Shown: positions 25,435 to 35,261 of the stretch, piece by piece
Numbering within the stretch: position 1 is the first letter of the stretch
Layout of the letters: every line of letters starts with the position of its first letter
Assembly (NCBI RefSeq): GCF_920987055.1
Contig: NZ_CAKLBX010000001.1
Location: 2,094,501 to 2,158,500, forward strand
DNA: 64,000 bases
Reading direction: 5' to 3'
DNA from: Novosphingobium sp. CECT 9465
Lineage (GTDB): Bacteria > Pseudomonadota > Alphaproteobacteria > Sphingomonadales > Sphingomonadaceae
Made by a program: the position numbers and the translations under genes
The notes under the pieces: model-generated
Database searches by the model: none
What the model was told of the DNA's origin: nothing
What the model saw: the letters and a program-made list of their open reading frames with translations, nothing else

Positions 25435-27969
25435 TCAGTAAATCCCGCCCTGTTCCTCGACAAAGCTCTGTTCGACCGGCGCCTCTTCCTCGGCGCTGTC
25501 GGCGAAGCCGCGCGCCGCCCGCGCCTTGCGCAAGGCTTCAAGCACCGCTTCCTTCGCGCTCACTTCACCCTCGCGCGCGGTACGCCTGGGTTCGGTATCC
25601 GGTTTGAACGCCTCCCAGATGATCGAGGCCTTGGCCACATCGTTTTCCGGCGTCCCGGCGAATACGCGCTTGCCCGATACGCGGTCGATCTTGACCATGC
25701 GCACACCTTCGGGAACGCGAAACGGAATGTCTTTCCACCGTGCGCGCGTTTCCTGCACCAGTTGCTTGAACACCGGCGCGGCGATCCGCCCGCCCTGCGC
25801 ATAGCCGCCAAGGCTGCGGGGCTGATCGTACCCCACGTAAACGCCCGCGATGATGTCGGGCGAACCACCGACGAACCACACGTTGGTCGGCCCCGATGTC
25901 GTTCCGGTCTTGCCGAACAATGGCAGGCCCAGATCGCGCAGCGTCACCGCTGTACCGCGCACCACCACGCCTTCCAGCATATGCACCACCTGATAAGCGG
26001 TGCGCGGGTCGATCACCTGCTTGCCAGACGGGGTGAAGCGCGGCATCGGCTTGCCGTCCCACTGCGCCATGCTGCAACCTTCGCAACGCCGGTTGTCTGC
26101 GCGCCACACGACTTTGCCGTTGCGGTCCTGCACGTAATCGATCAGCGTCGGCTCATGCTGTCGGCCCTGATTGGCAAGAGCGGCATAGGCATTGACCATT
26201 TTCAGTACGGTCGTATCGCCAGCGCCCAGCGCCATCGACAGGTACGGCTCGTAATCGCCCACGCCCGCCGCCTTGATCGTGCGGACCACCTTGTCCATGC
26301 CCACATCGTTGGCCACGCGCACCGTCATCAGGTTGCGTGATTGCTCAAGCCCCCAACGCATCGTGTGGCTGCCCGATCCACCCTCGTTTCCGAAGTTGCG
26401 GAAGCACTTCTCGCCCAGCGCAGCGCCCTGATAAACGCAGAACGTGCCGTCCACGACCATCGAGGCCGGCGTCATGCCGTTGTCGAGCGCAGTCGCATAG
26501 ACGAAAGGCTTGATGGTCGAACCGGGCTGGCGATTGGCCTGCGTGGCGCGGTTGAACGATCCGAGCCGCGCGTCGAATCCGCCCTGCATCGCCAGCACAC
26601 GTCCACTCTGCGGGTCTTCAACCACCATGCCGCCAGAAACTTCCGGGATTGTGCGTACCGCAAAAGTGCTCGAATTGACCGGCGCAACTGCGGTGATGTC
26701 GCCCGGCTTCATGTTTTCGGGCACGCCGATCAGGTCGGCGGTCTTGCCGTCCGAAAAACCGATTTCACCGCTGGTGCCCTTGCGCGAAAGCACAACGCCC
26801 ACGCGCCAGTTCTGGTAATTCACCGAGATGTTGCTGGTGATCAGCTGTGTCTGCCAATTGCCATCGTCCAGATCGATCCGCGCAATCGGCCCATGCCACG
26901 CCCTTCCGCCTCCGTATCGCAACAACGCTGCGCGCAGCGAATTCTGCGCTGCGGTCTGCAATTGCGTGTCGAGCGAGGTGCGCACCCACAGCCCACCAGC
27001 GTAGACGCTGTTCGGCCCGTCTTCGGCCTTTTCGCCGAACTTGCCAATCAACTGGCGCCGCACTTCCTCAAGGAAGTATCCGGCATCCGCCGTATAACTT
27101 TCGCTTCGGCGCGGCTTCAGACCCAGCGGCATCGCGCCTGCGGCAGAAGCCTGCGCCTGCGTTGCCCAGCCGTTCCTGACCATCTGGTCGAGCACGTAAT
27201 TGCGGCGCGCAATCGCCATGCTTTCGTGCTTGGCCCGGCCATAGCGTTCCGGCGCCTTTGGCAGGATTGCCAAAAACGCCGTCTCATGCAGCGCAAGATC
27301 GCCGACATCCTTGTCGAAGTAGGCGCGCGCTGCTGCCTGCACACCAAAGCTTTGCCGCCCCAGCGGAATTTCGTTGAGATAAAGCTCCAGAATCTGCTGC
27401 TTGGTCAGGACGCCCTCGATCCTTCGTGCGAGGATCATTTCCTTGAGCTTGCGCGTGATCGAATATTCGTCACCGATCAGGATGTTCTTGGCCACCTGCT
27501 GCGTGATCGTCGATCCGCCCCGCGCGCGTTCACCCGATCCGAACTTGGTGGCATAATCCACGACCGCCCCGGCAAAGCCCAGGTAATCGATGCCGCCATG
27601 ATCCCAGAACGTCTTGTCCTCCGCCGCCAGAAACGCATTGATCATCGGCTGAGGGAAATCGACATAGCGCAGTTGCACACGACGTTCGCGGGCATAGCTG
27701 GAAACGATCTCGCCATCGTTGCCGCGCACCATCGTGGGCAGCGGCGGCTGATACGTGAGCAGCTTGTCCGCCGAAGGCAAAGTGCGCGCGACCGTCAGCC
27801 ACAGCACGAACCAGCCGAGCAGGAACGCGCCCAGCAGATAGTTCGCGGTGCGGAACCCGCGGCTCTGGTGCCACTTTGCGCGGTGCCATTGCAAAAGGCC
27901 GCGCCAGCGGGCCAGAAGCCCGCCACGCAGCGTTGCAAACCGGGATTGCTCAGGTGTTTCATCCGCCAT
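25435..27969 (-). CDS. mrcA: Bifunctional penicillin-binding protein 1A
   Basis: Class A PBP that polymerises and crosslinks peptidoglycan at the inner membrane's outer face, 844 residues. A cytoplasmic tail is followed by one membrane helix at about residues 44-62. The GT51 glycosyltransferase domain has catalytic Glu117 in AAEDKTFWDHGG and the motif GGSTITQQVAKN. The transpeptidase domain has Ser484 in PGSTIKPF (SxxK), SRN at 544-546 and KTG at 687-689. The ATG at 27969 gives MADETPEQSR. The upstream amidase gene ends 53 bp before and is also a cell-wall enzyme, so the two may form a short operon. Confidence 0.96.
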   Translation of the reverse strand: MADETPEQSRFATLRGGLLARWRGLLQWHRAKWHQSRGFRTANYLLGAFLLGWFVLWLTVARTLPSADKLLTYQPPLPTMVRGNDGEIVSSYARERRVQLRYVDFPQPMINAFLAAEDKTFWDHGGIDYLGFAGAVVDYATKFGSGERARGGSTITQQVAKNILIGDEYSITRKLKEMILARRIEGVLTKQQILELYLNEIPLGRQSFGVQAAARAYFDKDVGDLALHETAFLAILPKAPERYGRAKHESMAIARRNYVLDQMVRNGWATQAQASAAGAMPLGLKPRRSESYTADAGYFLEEVRRQLIGKFGEKAEDGPNSVYAGGLWVRTSLDTQLQTAAQNSLRAALLRYGGGRAWHGPIARIDLDDGNWQTQLITSNISVNYQNWRVGVVLSRKGTSGEIGFSDGKTADLIGVPENMKPGDITAVAPVNSSTFAVRTIPEVSGGMVVEDPQSGRVLAMQGGFDARLGSFNRATQANRQPGSTIKPFVYATALDNGMTPASMVVDGTFCVYQGAALGEKCFRNFGNEGGSGSHTMRWGLEQSRNLMTVRVANDVGMDKVVRTIKAAGVGDYEPYLSMALGAGDTTVLKMVNAYAALANQGRQHEPTLIDYVQDRNGKVVWRADNRRCEGCSMAQWDGKPMPRFTPSGKQVIDPRTAYQVVHMLEGVVVRGTAVTLRDLGLPLFGKTGTTSGPTNVWFVGGSPDIIAGVYVGYDQPRSLGGYAQGGRIAAPVFKQLVQETRARWKDIPFRVPEGVRMVKIDRVSGKRVFAGTPENDVAKASIIWEAFKPDTEPRRTAREGEVSAKEAVLEALRKARAARGFADSAEEEAPVEQSFVEEQGGIY

Positions 27970-28022
27970 CGTGAAGCGCCTCTAGCATGCCCGCGCCTTC
28001 CCTTGCCAGAGGGCAAGCGCCT

Positions 28023-28946
28023 TTACTCTTGCGCCGCATCGGCTTGCACGGTGGCAGGTGGACCAGCAAACAGCGGCGGCGCCAGCCGCTCCGCCAGGAA
28101 AATTTCAATTGCCCGCGCAACGGTTCCGGCAAACCCCTTGCGCCATGCCTTGTCGCGCATGTCGCGCGCATCGTCGGGATTGCTGATATATCCTGCCTCG
28201 ATCAGCGCCGATGGCAGATCGAGCGATTTGAGCACGATGAACGCCGCCTCGCGCTGCGGCTGCTTGTGAAACGCGATCTGCTGTTCACCCTCGCGCACCA
28301 CCAGCTCGCCAAAGCGCTGCGAACGACCACGCATTTCGCGCCGGGCAAGATCGATCAGGATCGAAGAGACCACCTCGCCTTTGCCCGCCAGCACCACGCC
28401 GTTCACGCTGTCGGCACGATTTTCCCGCGCCGCCAGTGCCTCAGCCACCGAATCGGATGCCTTGTCCGACAGTGTATAGACGGTTGCCCCGCGCGCCGCG
28501 TCGGATTGCGCGGCATCGGCGTGGACCGATATGAACAGGTCTGCGCCCAGCCGCCGCGCAATATCCGCGCGCTCTTCCAGCACCAGGAATCTGTCGGTAT
28601 CGCGGGTCAGCGCCACGCGCACACGCCCTTGCGCCAACAGGGCATCGCGCACCGAACGGGCGAGCAGCAGCGTCAGATCCTTCTCGCGTTCACCGCCCTG
28701 TCCACTCGCGCCGGGATCGTGGCCGCCATGCCCGGCATCGATCACCACCAGCGGACGGCTGGCATCGGGCGGCCCTTCGACCGGCGGCAAACCGATCCGG
28801 CTTTCGGCGCCCGGCATTGCCAGTCGCACCACGTAATGCGGCTCTGCCGATGCCAGTCCGGCAGAGAGCAAGGCCCATAGCGCGGCCGCCGCCACGAACG
28901 GCGCTGCAGCAACTGCAACTAGTGTACCCCGATCTTCCATCCGCAT
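28023..28946 (-). CDS. N-acetylmuramoyl-L-alanine amidase (Amidase_3)
   Basis: Periplasmic zinc amidase that cleaves the bond between N-acetylmuramic acid and the stem peptide, for cell separation, about 307 residues. I chose the ATG at 28946; MEDRGTL at 28940 is an alternative. A signal or anchor segment spans about residues 10-35. Metal ligands and the catalytic glutamate are visible: His in DAGHGGHDPGA, Glu in GEREKDLTL, His in FISVHADAAQ, and Glu in ALIEAGYISN. It lacks an AMIN domain and is thus shorter than E. coli AmiC. It precedes mrcA on the same strand with a 53-bp gap. Confidence 0.94.
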   Translation of the reverse strand: MRMEDRGTLVAVAAAPFVAAAALWALLSAGLASAEPHYVVRLAMPGAESRIGLPPVEGPPDASRPLVVIDAGHGGHDPGASGQGGEREKDLTLLLARSVRDALLAQGRVRVALTRDTDRFLVLEERADIARRLGADLFISVHADAAQSDAARGATVYTLSDKASDSVAEALAARENRADSVNGVVLAGKGEVVSSILIDLARREMRGRSQRFGELVVREGEQQIAFHKQPQREAAFIVLKSLDLPSALIEAGYISNPDDARDMRDKAWRKGFAGTVARAIEIFLAERLAPPLFAGPPATVQADAAQE

Positions 28947-29602
28947 AATGCTATGCCCTGACGCCTTGGCCGCGGTCCAGTGCGAAATGCCGATCATAGT
29001 TAACGGTTGGGTAAGGCCGTCCATGCAACATGGGCTGTCCGCGTTCCGACGCGCGATGCCCGTCGCTGGTGCCCGCCATTGTTTTAATTGCCGCTTTGCA
29101 ATTGGGGTGCTAGCAATGTTTTACCGGGGCAAGCCAGCAACGGTGCGAACCCTGCCAAGCCGCCAGAAAGCGCTGATTTGCGCCATGGCTGGCCGGGGAA
29201 AAGCATAGCTGGCAATGATCCCGTTACCGTGGGGATGAAGATGCGTTCGCGCCCATTCCTCACGTCACAAGGTTGATGCCGTGATGATGAGCTGCGTTTC
29301 GTTCCTGCCTGCCAGCCCCGAAGGGGCGGTATCGGCGTGGACGGTCTGCGGCACGCGCACTTCGCCGCGAGTTGTCTTCACAGCAGACGCAAACCAACCG
29401 CCGCCGGGCGGCGAGCGACAGGGCAGCACAGGCGCAAAGCCTTGTGTCCCGATGCTCCGATCCGGCAAACCCGCATTCGCGCGCCAGCATGATACAGTCA
29501 CCGTCTCCGCACGGTCCCTGTCGCAAGGCGCGCGCTTATCCCACAAGATCCGCGCCAGACACGCAGGGGTAACCCGGCGGCGGCGCGGCTGGAGAATTTG
29601 TA
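28947..29602. other. Divergent intergenic region and RNase E leader
   Basis: About 656 bp between the amidase start (minus) and rne start (plus) with no gene I can support. It must hold both promoters. The rne side probably includes a long 5' untranslated region: small GC-rich hairpins such as GCCCCGAAGGGGC near 29315 and CCGCCGGGCGG near 29402 are visible, and a GGAGAA ribosome-binding site precedes the ATG at 29603. RNase E is known to regulate its own mRNA through its leader in enterobacteria; the same here is inference. Confidence 0.5.
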
Positions 29603-32413
29603 ATGACAACGCGCATGCTTATCGATGCGCGCCACCAGGAAGAAACCCGGGTGGCGGTGCTGAAGGGCAACCGGATTGAGGAGTTCGACTTCGAATCTGC
29701 TGATCACAAGCAGATCAAGGGCAATATCTATCTGGCCAAGGTTACACGGGTAGAACCTTCGCTTCAGGCGGCTTTCGTCGATTTCGGCGGCAACCGTCAC
29801 GGGTTTCTGGCGTTCAGCGAAATCCATCCCGATTATTATCAGATCCCCAAGGAGGACCGCGAGGCTCTTCTGGCGGAAGAAGCCGCCCACGCCGAGGAAG
29901 AGGCCGCCCTGCGCGCCGCCGAAGATGGCGAGGACGACGAGGACGATTACGGTGACAACGAAGGTTACGATTCCGATGAAGGCGTGACCGAGGTCGACAC
30001 TTCGGAAAAGGATCAGGTCGCCACGATCGAAGGTGGCGTCGTCGAAAACGGTTTCGACCATGAAGCCGAAGAAGGCGACGAAAACACTTCTGACCGCAGC
30101 AACGACGGCGAAGGCGAAGGCGACGAGGACGGCAACGACAGCGGCAACCGTAGCCGCCAGCGTGGCCGTGGCCGCCGTCAGGGCGGACGTTCGCAGGGCA
30201 AGGAAGCCGACGAACTGCGCGCCAAGCGCATGGCCCTTCGCCGCCGTTACAAGATCCAGGACGTGATCCAGCGCCGCCAGGTGCTGCTCGTCCAGGTTGT
30301 CAAGGAAGAGCGCGGGAACAAGGGCGCGGCCCTCACCACTTATCTCAGCCTGGCAGGCCGTTATTGCGTGCTCATGCCGAATTCCAGCCATGGCGGCGGC
30401 ATCAGCCGCAAGATCAGCTCGGCTTCGGATCGCAAGCGCCTCAAGTCGATCATCACCGAGATGGAATTGCCGCGTTCGATGTCGTGCATCGTGCGCACTG
30501 CCGGTCTCCAGCGCACCAAGCCTGAAATCAAGCGCGACTTCGATTACCTTGCCCGCCTGTGGGACGAGATTCGCGAACGCACGATCCATTCGGTCGCGCC
30601 GGCGCTGATCCATTCGGACTCCGATCTGATCAAGCGCGCCATCCGCGACATCTACAACCGCGAAATCGAAGAAGTCGTGGTCGAGGGCGAATACGGCTAT
30701 CGCGCAGCCAAGGACTTCATGAAGCTGCTGATGCCCAGCCACGCCAAGCGGGTGCGCCAGTATGCCGATCCGGTGCCGCTGTTCCAGCGCTATGGCGCCG
30801 AAGACCAGTTGACCGCAATGTACGATCCGGTCGTGCAGTTGAAGTCGGGCGGTTACCTCGTGATCAACCCGACCGAGGCGCTCGTTTCGATCGACATCAA
30901 CTCAGGCCGTTCCACCAAGGAACACGGGATCGAGGCGACCGCGCTTTCCACCAACATGGAAGCCGCGCGCGAGATTGCCCGCCAGTTGCGCCTGCGCGAC
31001 ATGGCCGGCCTTGTCGTGATCGACTTCATCGACATGGAATACGGATCTAACATCCGCAAGGTCGAAAAGGCGATGAAGGACGCGCTGCGCAACGATCGCG
31101 CGCGCATCCAGGTGGGGCGCATTTCCGGCTTCGGTCTTATGGAAATGAGCCGCCAGCGCCTGCGCACCGGCGTTCTGGAAGCCACCACCCGTGGCTGCCC
31201 GCACTGCGATGGCTCAGGCCTCGTCCGCACCGCATCGTCCGCCGGTCTTTCCGCCCTGCGCATGATCGAGGACGAAGCCGCCAAGGGCAAGGGCAATGTC
31301 GTCACGCTTTATGCCTCGCAGGAAGCGGCGATCTACGTCCTCAACGCCAAGCGCACCGATCTTGCCGAGATCGAGGAGCGTTATGGCGTGACCGTCGAAG
31401 TCATTCCCGAAGGAGAGAATGAAGGCGCCAAGATGCGCGTCGCCTCGCGCGGGCCGCGCCCGGAATTCGTGCCCCGGTTCGAACCGATCCTTGAGCCGGA
31501 GGAAGACGATATCGTCGAGGACGATTACGAAGACGTCGAGGAAGAACCGGAAGAGCGCGAGGAACGCCCTGCCCGCGCGCCCCGCCCTGAAAGCGAGGAC
31601 TCCGCGGATCGTGACGGTCGTCGCAAGCGCCGCAAGCGCCGCCGTGGCCGCAGCCGCGATCGCCGCGATGACGATGGCACCCAGGCCGAAGGCACGGACG
31701 CCGAAGATGCCGATGACGAGGGCGAAGCTGAATCCACCGCTGAAACCGTCGAAAGTGGCGAAGCGGAACAGGACGCCGAAACCGAAGCCGAGCGTGGCCA
31801 GCGCAAGCGTCGCCGTCGCGGTCGTCGCCGTCGTGGCGGACGTGATGGCGCTGAAGGTCAGGGCACCGAAGGCGAGTTCGAACAGGGCGAAGGCGAGGAC
31901 GGCACGACTGCCGAAACCGCCGAAGCTCAGGCCGAACCTGCGCCTGTGGTTGAAGCTGAAATCGCGGAAACCGAAGCCGCTCCCGCACCCGTGGCGGAAG
32001 AAGCTCCGGCAAAGCCAAAGCGCACCCGCCGCAAGAAGGCCGATGTCGCCGCTGAAGTAGCGCCAGATGCAGAAGCGGTAGCGGAAGAAGCACCTGCTAC
32101 CATCCCGGAAGCCGAACCCGTGGCAGAAGCCGAATCCGGGGCGGAAGCGGCACCGGCAAAGCCCAAGCGCGCCCCTCGCAAGAAGAAGGCAGAGGCCGCA
32201 CCCGAAGCCGAACCGGTCGCCGAAACGGCGGCAGACGAAGCACCGGCCAAACCGAAGCGCGCGCCCCGCAAGAAGAAGGTCGAGGCTGTCGCGTCCGATG
32301 CGGCGCCTGCCGAAACGGTTACGGCCGAAGCCCCGGTTGCCGAAGTCGTCGAAGAAAGCGCCCCTGCCGCTGCGCCACGCCGTGGCTGGTGGCAGCGCAC
32401 TTTCGGCGAATGA
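29603..32413 (+). CDS. rne: Ribonuclease E
   Basis: Endoribonuclease E/G family, the core of mRNA decay and rRNA processing, 936 residues. The S1 domain is split: its first half ends near residue 86 (FSEIHPDYYQIPKED), then an insert to about 208 that is first acidic and then Arg/Gly-rich, and the domain resumes at RRYKIQDVIQRRQVLLVQV. Catalytic Asp431 (VSIDINSGR) and Asp474 (VIDFIDMEYGS) are present, as is the zinc link CPHCDGSG around residue 532. The C-terminal ~400 residues are unstructured, alternating acidic and KRRKRRRGR-type basic blocks. They include repeats of PAKPKRAPRKKK, and the protein ends RRGWWQRTFGE. This region likely binds RNA and degradosome partners. Confidence 0.96.
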   Translation: MTTRMLIDARHQEETRVAVLKGNRIEEFDFESADHKQIKGNIYLAKVTRVEPSLQAAFVDFGGNRHGFLAFSEIHPDYYQIPKEDREALLAEEAAHAEEEAALRAAEDGEDDEDDYGDNEGYDSDEGVTEVDTSEKDQVATIEGGVVENGFDHEAEEGDENTSDRSNDGEGEGDEDGNDSGNRSRQRGRGRRQGGRSQGKEADELRAKRMALRRRYKIQDVIQRRQVLLVQVVKEERGNKGAALTTYLSLAGRYCVLMPNSSHGGGISRKISSASDRKRLKSIITEMELPRSMSCIVRTAGLQRTKPEIKRDFDYLARLWDEIRERTIHSVAPALIHSDSDLIKRAIRDIYNREIEEVVVEGEYGYRAAKDFMKLLMPSHAKRVRQYADPVPLFQRYGAEDQLTAMYDPVVQLKSGGYLVINPTEALVSIDINSGRSTKEHGIEATALSTNMEAAREIARQLRLRDMAGLVVIDFIDMEYGSNIRKVEKAMKDALRNDRARIQVGRISGFGLMEMSRQRLRTGVLEATTRGCPHCDGSGLVRTASSAGLSALRMIEDEAAKGKGNVVTLYASQEAAIYVLNAKRTDLAEIEERYGVTVEVIPEGENEGAKMRVASRGPRPEFVPRFEPILEPEEDDIVEDDYEDVEEEPEEREERPARAPRPESEDSADRDGRRKRRKRRRGRSRDRRDDDGTQAEGTDAEDADDEGEAESTAETVESGEAEQDAETEAERGQRKRRRRGRRRRGGRDGAEGQGTEGEFEQGEGEDGTTAETAEAQAEPAPVVEAEIAETEAAPAPVAEEAPAKPKRTRRKKADVAAEVAPDAEAVAEEAPATIPEAEPVAEAESGAEAAPAKPKRAPRKKKAEAAPEAEPVAETAADEAPAKPKRAPRKKKVEAVASDAAPAETVTAEAPVAEVVEESAPAAAPRRGWWQRTFGE

Positions 32414-32435
32414 TCGCCGCCTGAACCGCTAACCG

Positions 32436-32470
32436 AAAGGCCCTCGCCGGATGTCCGGCGGGGGCCTTTT
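32436..32470 (+). terminator. Rho-independent terminator of rne
   Basis: Stem AAAGGCCCTCGCCGG, loop ATGT, and arm CCGGCGGGGGCCTTTT, then CTTTC. It starts 22 bases after the rne stop codon, with a near-perfect 15-bp stem and a T-rich tail. Confidence 0.92.
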
Positions 32471-32860
32471 CTTTCGCGATTATGTCGCCGCTTGCAAAAC
32501 GGCGATAGCACACTCCCCGCTCAACTTACGGCTCGACAAGTCTCGCTCACCTCCCCTGAAGGAAGGGCTGAGGTGGGATTACCACCCCAGTAATTGCAAA
32601 AAATATTCGCCTGTCTTTGGGGACTATACCTTTTGCAAACATCACGTCGTCCTTGCGAGAAGGCAAAGCCGACTGAGCAATCCAGAATCGGCGCCCATCG
32701 CACCGGATTGCGTCACGCCGTTTCGCGGCACTCCCGTGAAGAACTTGGCCCATAATGTATCCCTCCATTCCCCCATGGAGAATGCACCATCGAACATCGG
32801 GACCAACACCTGAACCGCTGTTTACAAACTACAAAATCGCCAAGACAATACCACTCTCAA
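32471..32860. other. Gene-free spacer after rne
   Basis: About 390 bp with no supported gene. It holds a small inverted repeat CTCACCTCCCCT...AAGGGCTGAGGTGGG near 32547-32578. A degenerate element at about 32647-32720 (CGTCCTTGCGAG, GCAATCCAG, GGATTGCGTCACG) looks like a decayed copy of palindromic repeat family 1. The base composition is lower in GC than the flanking rne gene, continuing into the acyltransferase. Confidence 0.5.
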
Positions 32861-34103
32861 TCAGCTGCTGACCGTTTTCACGGTGCGTTTATGCAGTGCC
32901 CGGCCCGGTTCGGCTATCCAGCGGCTGATCTGCCGCCCCGCGCGCATTCCAGGGCGTTCGATCAAAAAGTGCGTTGCAGCAGTGACCAGGAGGACGAGAG
33001 CCATGGCTGGCACAATTGCCCAAACAATCGTGGTCAACGCCAACTGCGAAATTAAGGTCTCCGCATCAGTGAACAAGACGTCCAGCAAGATACCGTGCAG
33101 CAGATAAATGCCGAACGAGCATTCTCCCAAGACGAGCGCACCACGTCCGCGCAACAAACCGCCCAGACTGTTTCCACACGCCACCGACACAAAGAAAAAG
33201 GCAAAAAACGGCAATGACGCTGTGTAGGGCACCGGCGTGATCACAGTGCCGAGCAATAGCGATGCAGGTGCCAGCGCCATCATCGCCGGCGTTGTCATTG
33301 CAACCCGCCAAGAGAGCCTCGACTGAAGCTCGTGCGTCAGCATCCCGACGGCAAAAAGGGGAAAGTATTTTGGCTCGACCATCACAAAATGACCGAAAAT
33401 TTCTGACCAGCTCACAGCCAGACTTATGACCAGCAAGGACACGGGCACAATCCACGTAGGAAGTTGCCGCGCTCGCACCACATCCATGAGTCCTGCGCAA
33501 ACAGGAAGAAGAAAGAGGTAGAAAACCCATTCATAGCGCAGTGACCACAGCACGTAGGAATTTATTCTGCCGCTGTCGGGATAGCCCAGTACATTAGATT
33601 CGCTCCACCCGCTGATCCAATGAACTGCCGCGTTGCCGTACTTAAGAATAGTGAATAACCCCGACACAGTCGGTTCGGTCCGTAAGATAATTATTGCCGT
33701 CACCAGAAGGAAAGAGGCTGCTGTCAGTGGAATAATACGAAACACTCGCGAGATGTACACTGTCACCCACGAGGTCGCCCTCAGACCGGCCAGAACCCGC
33801 GGATAAAACACCAGCCCCGTTATCATAAAGAATAACCCAACACTGCCAGCTCCCAACTGGTTCAGAAAATGGATCGAAGGTTCAGACCACGCCCCCCCCC
33901 CCCCTAGTCACTTGCAGCCAGATGAAAAAGTGATGCACCATCACTGCCAAAGCAAGATAGCCGCGCAAACCGTCAACACACCCGATCCGACGATCTTCGG
34001 GCGGGACAGGAAAGCGCGCCCTAGCGAATAGACTTGCAAGATACGTCGTGACGACGACTGCCGCGACGGCAGCAAACATTAGAACTGTGAGGAACTGCGT
34101 CAT
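32861..34103 (-). pseudogene. Acyltransferase 3 family membrane protein, split by a G13 tract (phase-variable candidate)
   Basis: Two open frames together make one polytopic O-acyltransferase of the kind that acetylates exopolysaccharide or O-antigen. The N-terminal part, from ATG 34103 (MTQFLTVLMF), carries the family signature DGLRGYLALAVMVHHFFIW and stops at 33882 soon after 13 consecutive G. The rest, in the +1-shifted frame, reads AWSEPSIHFLNQLGAGSVGLFF directly from the tract (split: WSEPSIHFLNQLG, then AGSVGLFFMITGL) and continues to 32861, ending with conserved GECSFGIYLLHGI and ATHFLIERP. With 12 or 15 G the reading frame would be intact (413 residues for 12). GC is lower than the neighbours. 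Either slipped-strand phase variation or a homopolymer error explains the break. Confidence 0.85.
33892..33904. repeat. Homopolymer of 13 C (G on the coding strand) in the acyltransferase gene
   Basis: Thirteen uninterrupted C lie within the coding region, at the exact point where the frame changes. Frame is restored if the length is a multiple of three. Confidence 0.97.
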
Positions 34104-34450
34104 GCTGCACTCCGGCCTATCGATCTGATCGTCCTGCTGTGCTGCGAGCGATCCACACCCCGCCAAAACCCATTTTGCCTTTCAAGCTCGGCACTCCGAG
34201 AGTTGGTGATAATCCACTACAACGCTTTCCAATGATTCCAACACCCTTTCGCGTGGCAAATCCTCACGTAGCCTATTCCGGTTGGCTGTCCGTCCGGTGG
34301 ATCCAGTCAATGCCGATCAACAACGCCGCGCTGCAACTCCATTAAAGCACCATGCCCCCCACCAATGTACAGCCTGCGCCCCCTTGCCCCGCGCGCTGCA
34401 ATTGCTAAGGACGACTCAGAACAGCCGCAAAAGCACGCGCAACACAGGAT
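34104..34450. other. Divergent spacer between the acyltransferase and sdhB
   Basis: About 347 bp with no supported gene. It should hold promoters for both directions. sdhA, sdhC or sdhD, which often precede sdhB, are not here. GC is lower on the acyltransferase side and rises toward sdhB. I found no insertion-sequence ends or target-site duplication. Confidence 0.5.
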
Positions 34451-35239
34451 ATGACGATGGCGACCTTCTCGCTTCCGAAGAACTCCAAGATCACCGGCAA
34501 GGCTCGCCATCACGCCGCGGCCACGCAAGGCAAGGTCCGCAAGTTCAAGGTCTATCGTTACGATCCCGACAGCGGCGAAAATCCCCGGTACGACACGTTC
34601 GAAATCGATCTCGAACAGTGCGGCCCGATGGTGCTCGATGCGCTGATCAAGATGAAGGGCGAACAGGACCCCACCCTCACGTTCCGCCGCTCCTGCCGTG
34701 AAGGCATCTGCGGATCGTGCGCGATGAACATGAACGGCCGCAACGGCCTTGCCTGCACCACCGCGATCGAGGATCTTTCGGGCGAAGTGCGCATCACACC
34801 GCTGCCGCATATGGAAGTAATCAAGGACCTCGTCCCCGATTTCACCCATTTCTACGCGCAGTATTCATCGATCCGCCCCTGGCTGCAAACCGTTTCGCCG
34901 ACGCCTTCGGGTAAGGAGCGCCTGCAATCGCCCGAACAGCGCGAAAAGCTCGATGGGCTTTACGAATGCATTCTCTGCGCCTGCTGCAGCACCTCGTGCC
35001 CCAGCTACTGGTGGAATTCCGACAAGTTCCTTGGCCCTGCCATCCTGCTTCAGGCCTACCGCTGGCTGGCCGACAGCCGCGATGAAATGACGGGTGAGCG
35101 CCTTGACGAGCTGGAAGATCCCTTCCGCCTCTATCGCTGCCACACCATCATGAACTGCGCGAATGTCTGCCCCAAGGGTCTCTCGCCCGCGCGCGCCATC
35201 GCCGAGATCAAGAAGATGCAAGCCGAACGGCTGGTCTGA
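34451..35239 (+). CDS. sdhB: Succinate dehydrogenase iron-sulfur subunit
   Basis: Iron-sulfur subunit of respiratory complex II that passes electrons from the FAD of SdhA to quinone, 262 residues (or 260 if started at the second ATG, MATFSLP). The [2Fe-2S] ligands are [16 protein letters not shown] and GLACTT. The [4Fe-4S] and [3Fe-4S] ligands are [16 protein letters not shown] and [14 protein letters not shown], all intact. The rest ([21 protein letters not shown]) is standard. It is isolated here from the other sdh genes, and zapE follows 22 bp downstream on the same strand, so the two may be co-transcribed. Confidence 0.96.
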   Translation: MTMATFSLPKNSKITGKARHHAAATQGKVRKFKVYRYDPDSGENPRYDTFEIDLEQCGPMVLDALIKMKGEQDPTLTFRRSCREGICGSCAMNMNGRNGLACTTAIEDLSGEVRITPLPHMEVIKDLVPDFTHFYAQYSSIRPWLQTVSPTPSGKERLQSPEQREKLDGLYECILCACCSTSCPSYWWNSDKFLGPAILLQAYRWLADSRDEMTGERLDELEDPFRLYRCHTIMNCANVCPKGLSPARAIAEIKKMQAERLV

Positions 35240-35261
35240 TCTGCATCAAGCCCGCCCGTCG

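Noticed and set aside
26341..28269. A 642-codon plus-strand frame antisense to mrcA and the amidase gene
   Set aside because: The opposing genes have complete catalytic motifs; the antisense translation is Arg/His/Gln-rich without family features.
32521..32813. Short open frames on both strands after rne
   Set aside because: Neither has a good start context or family likeness, and the region contains the debris of a palindromic repeat.
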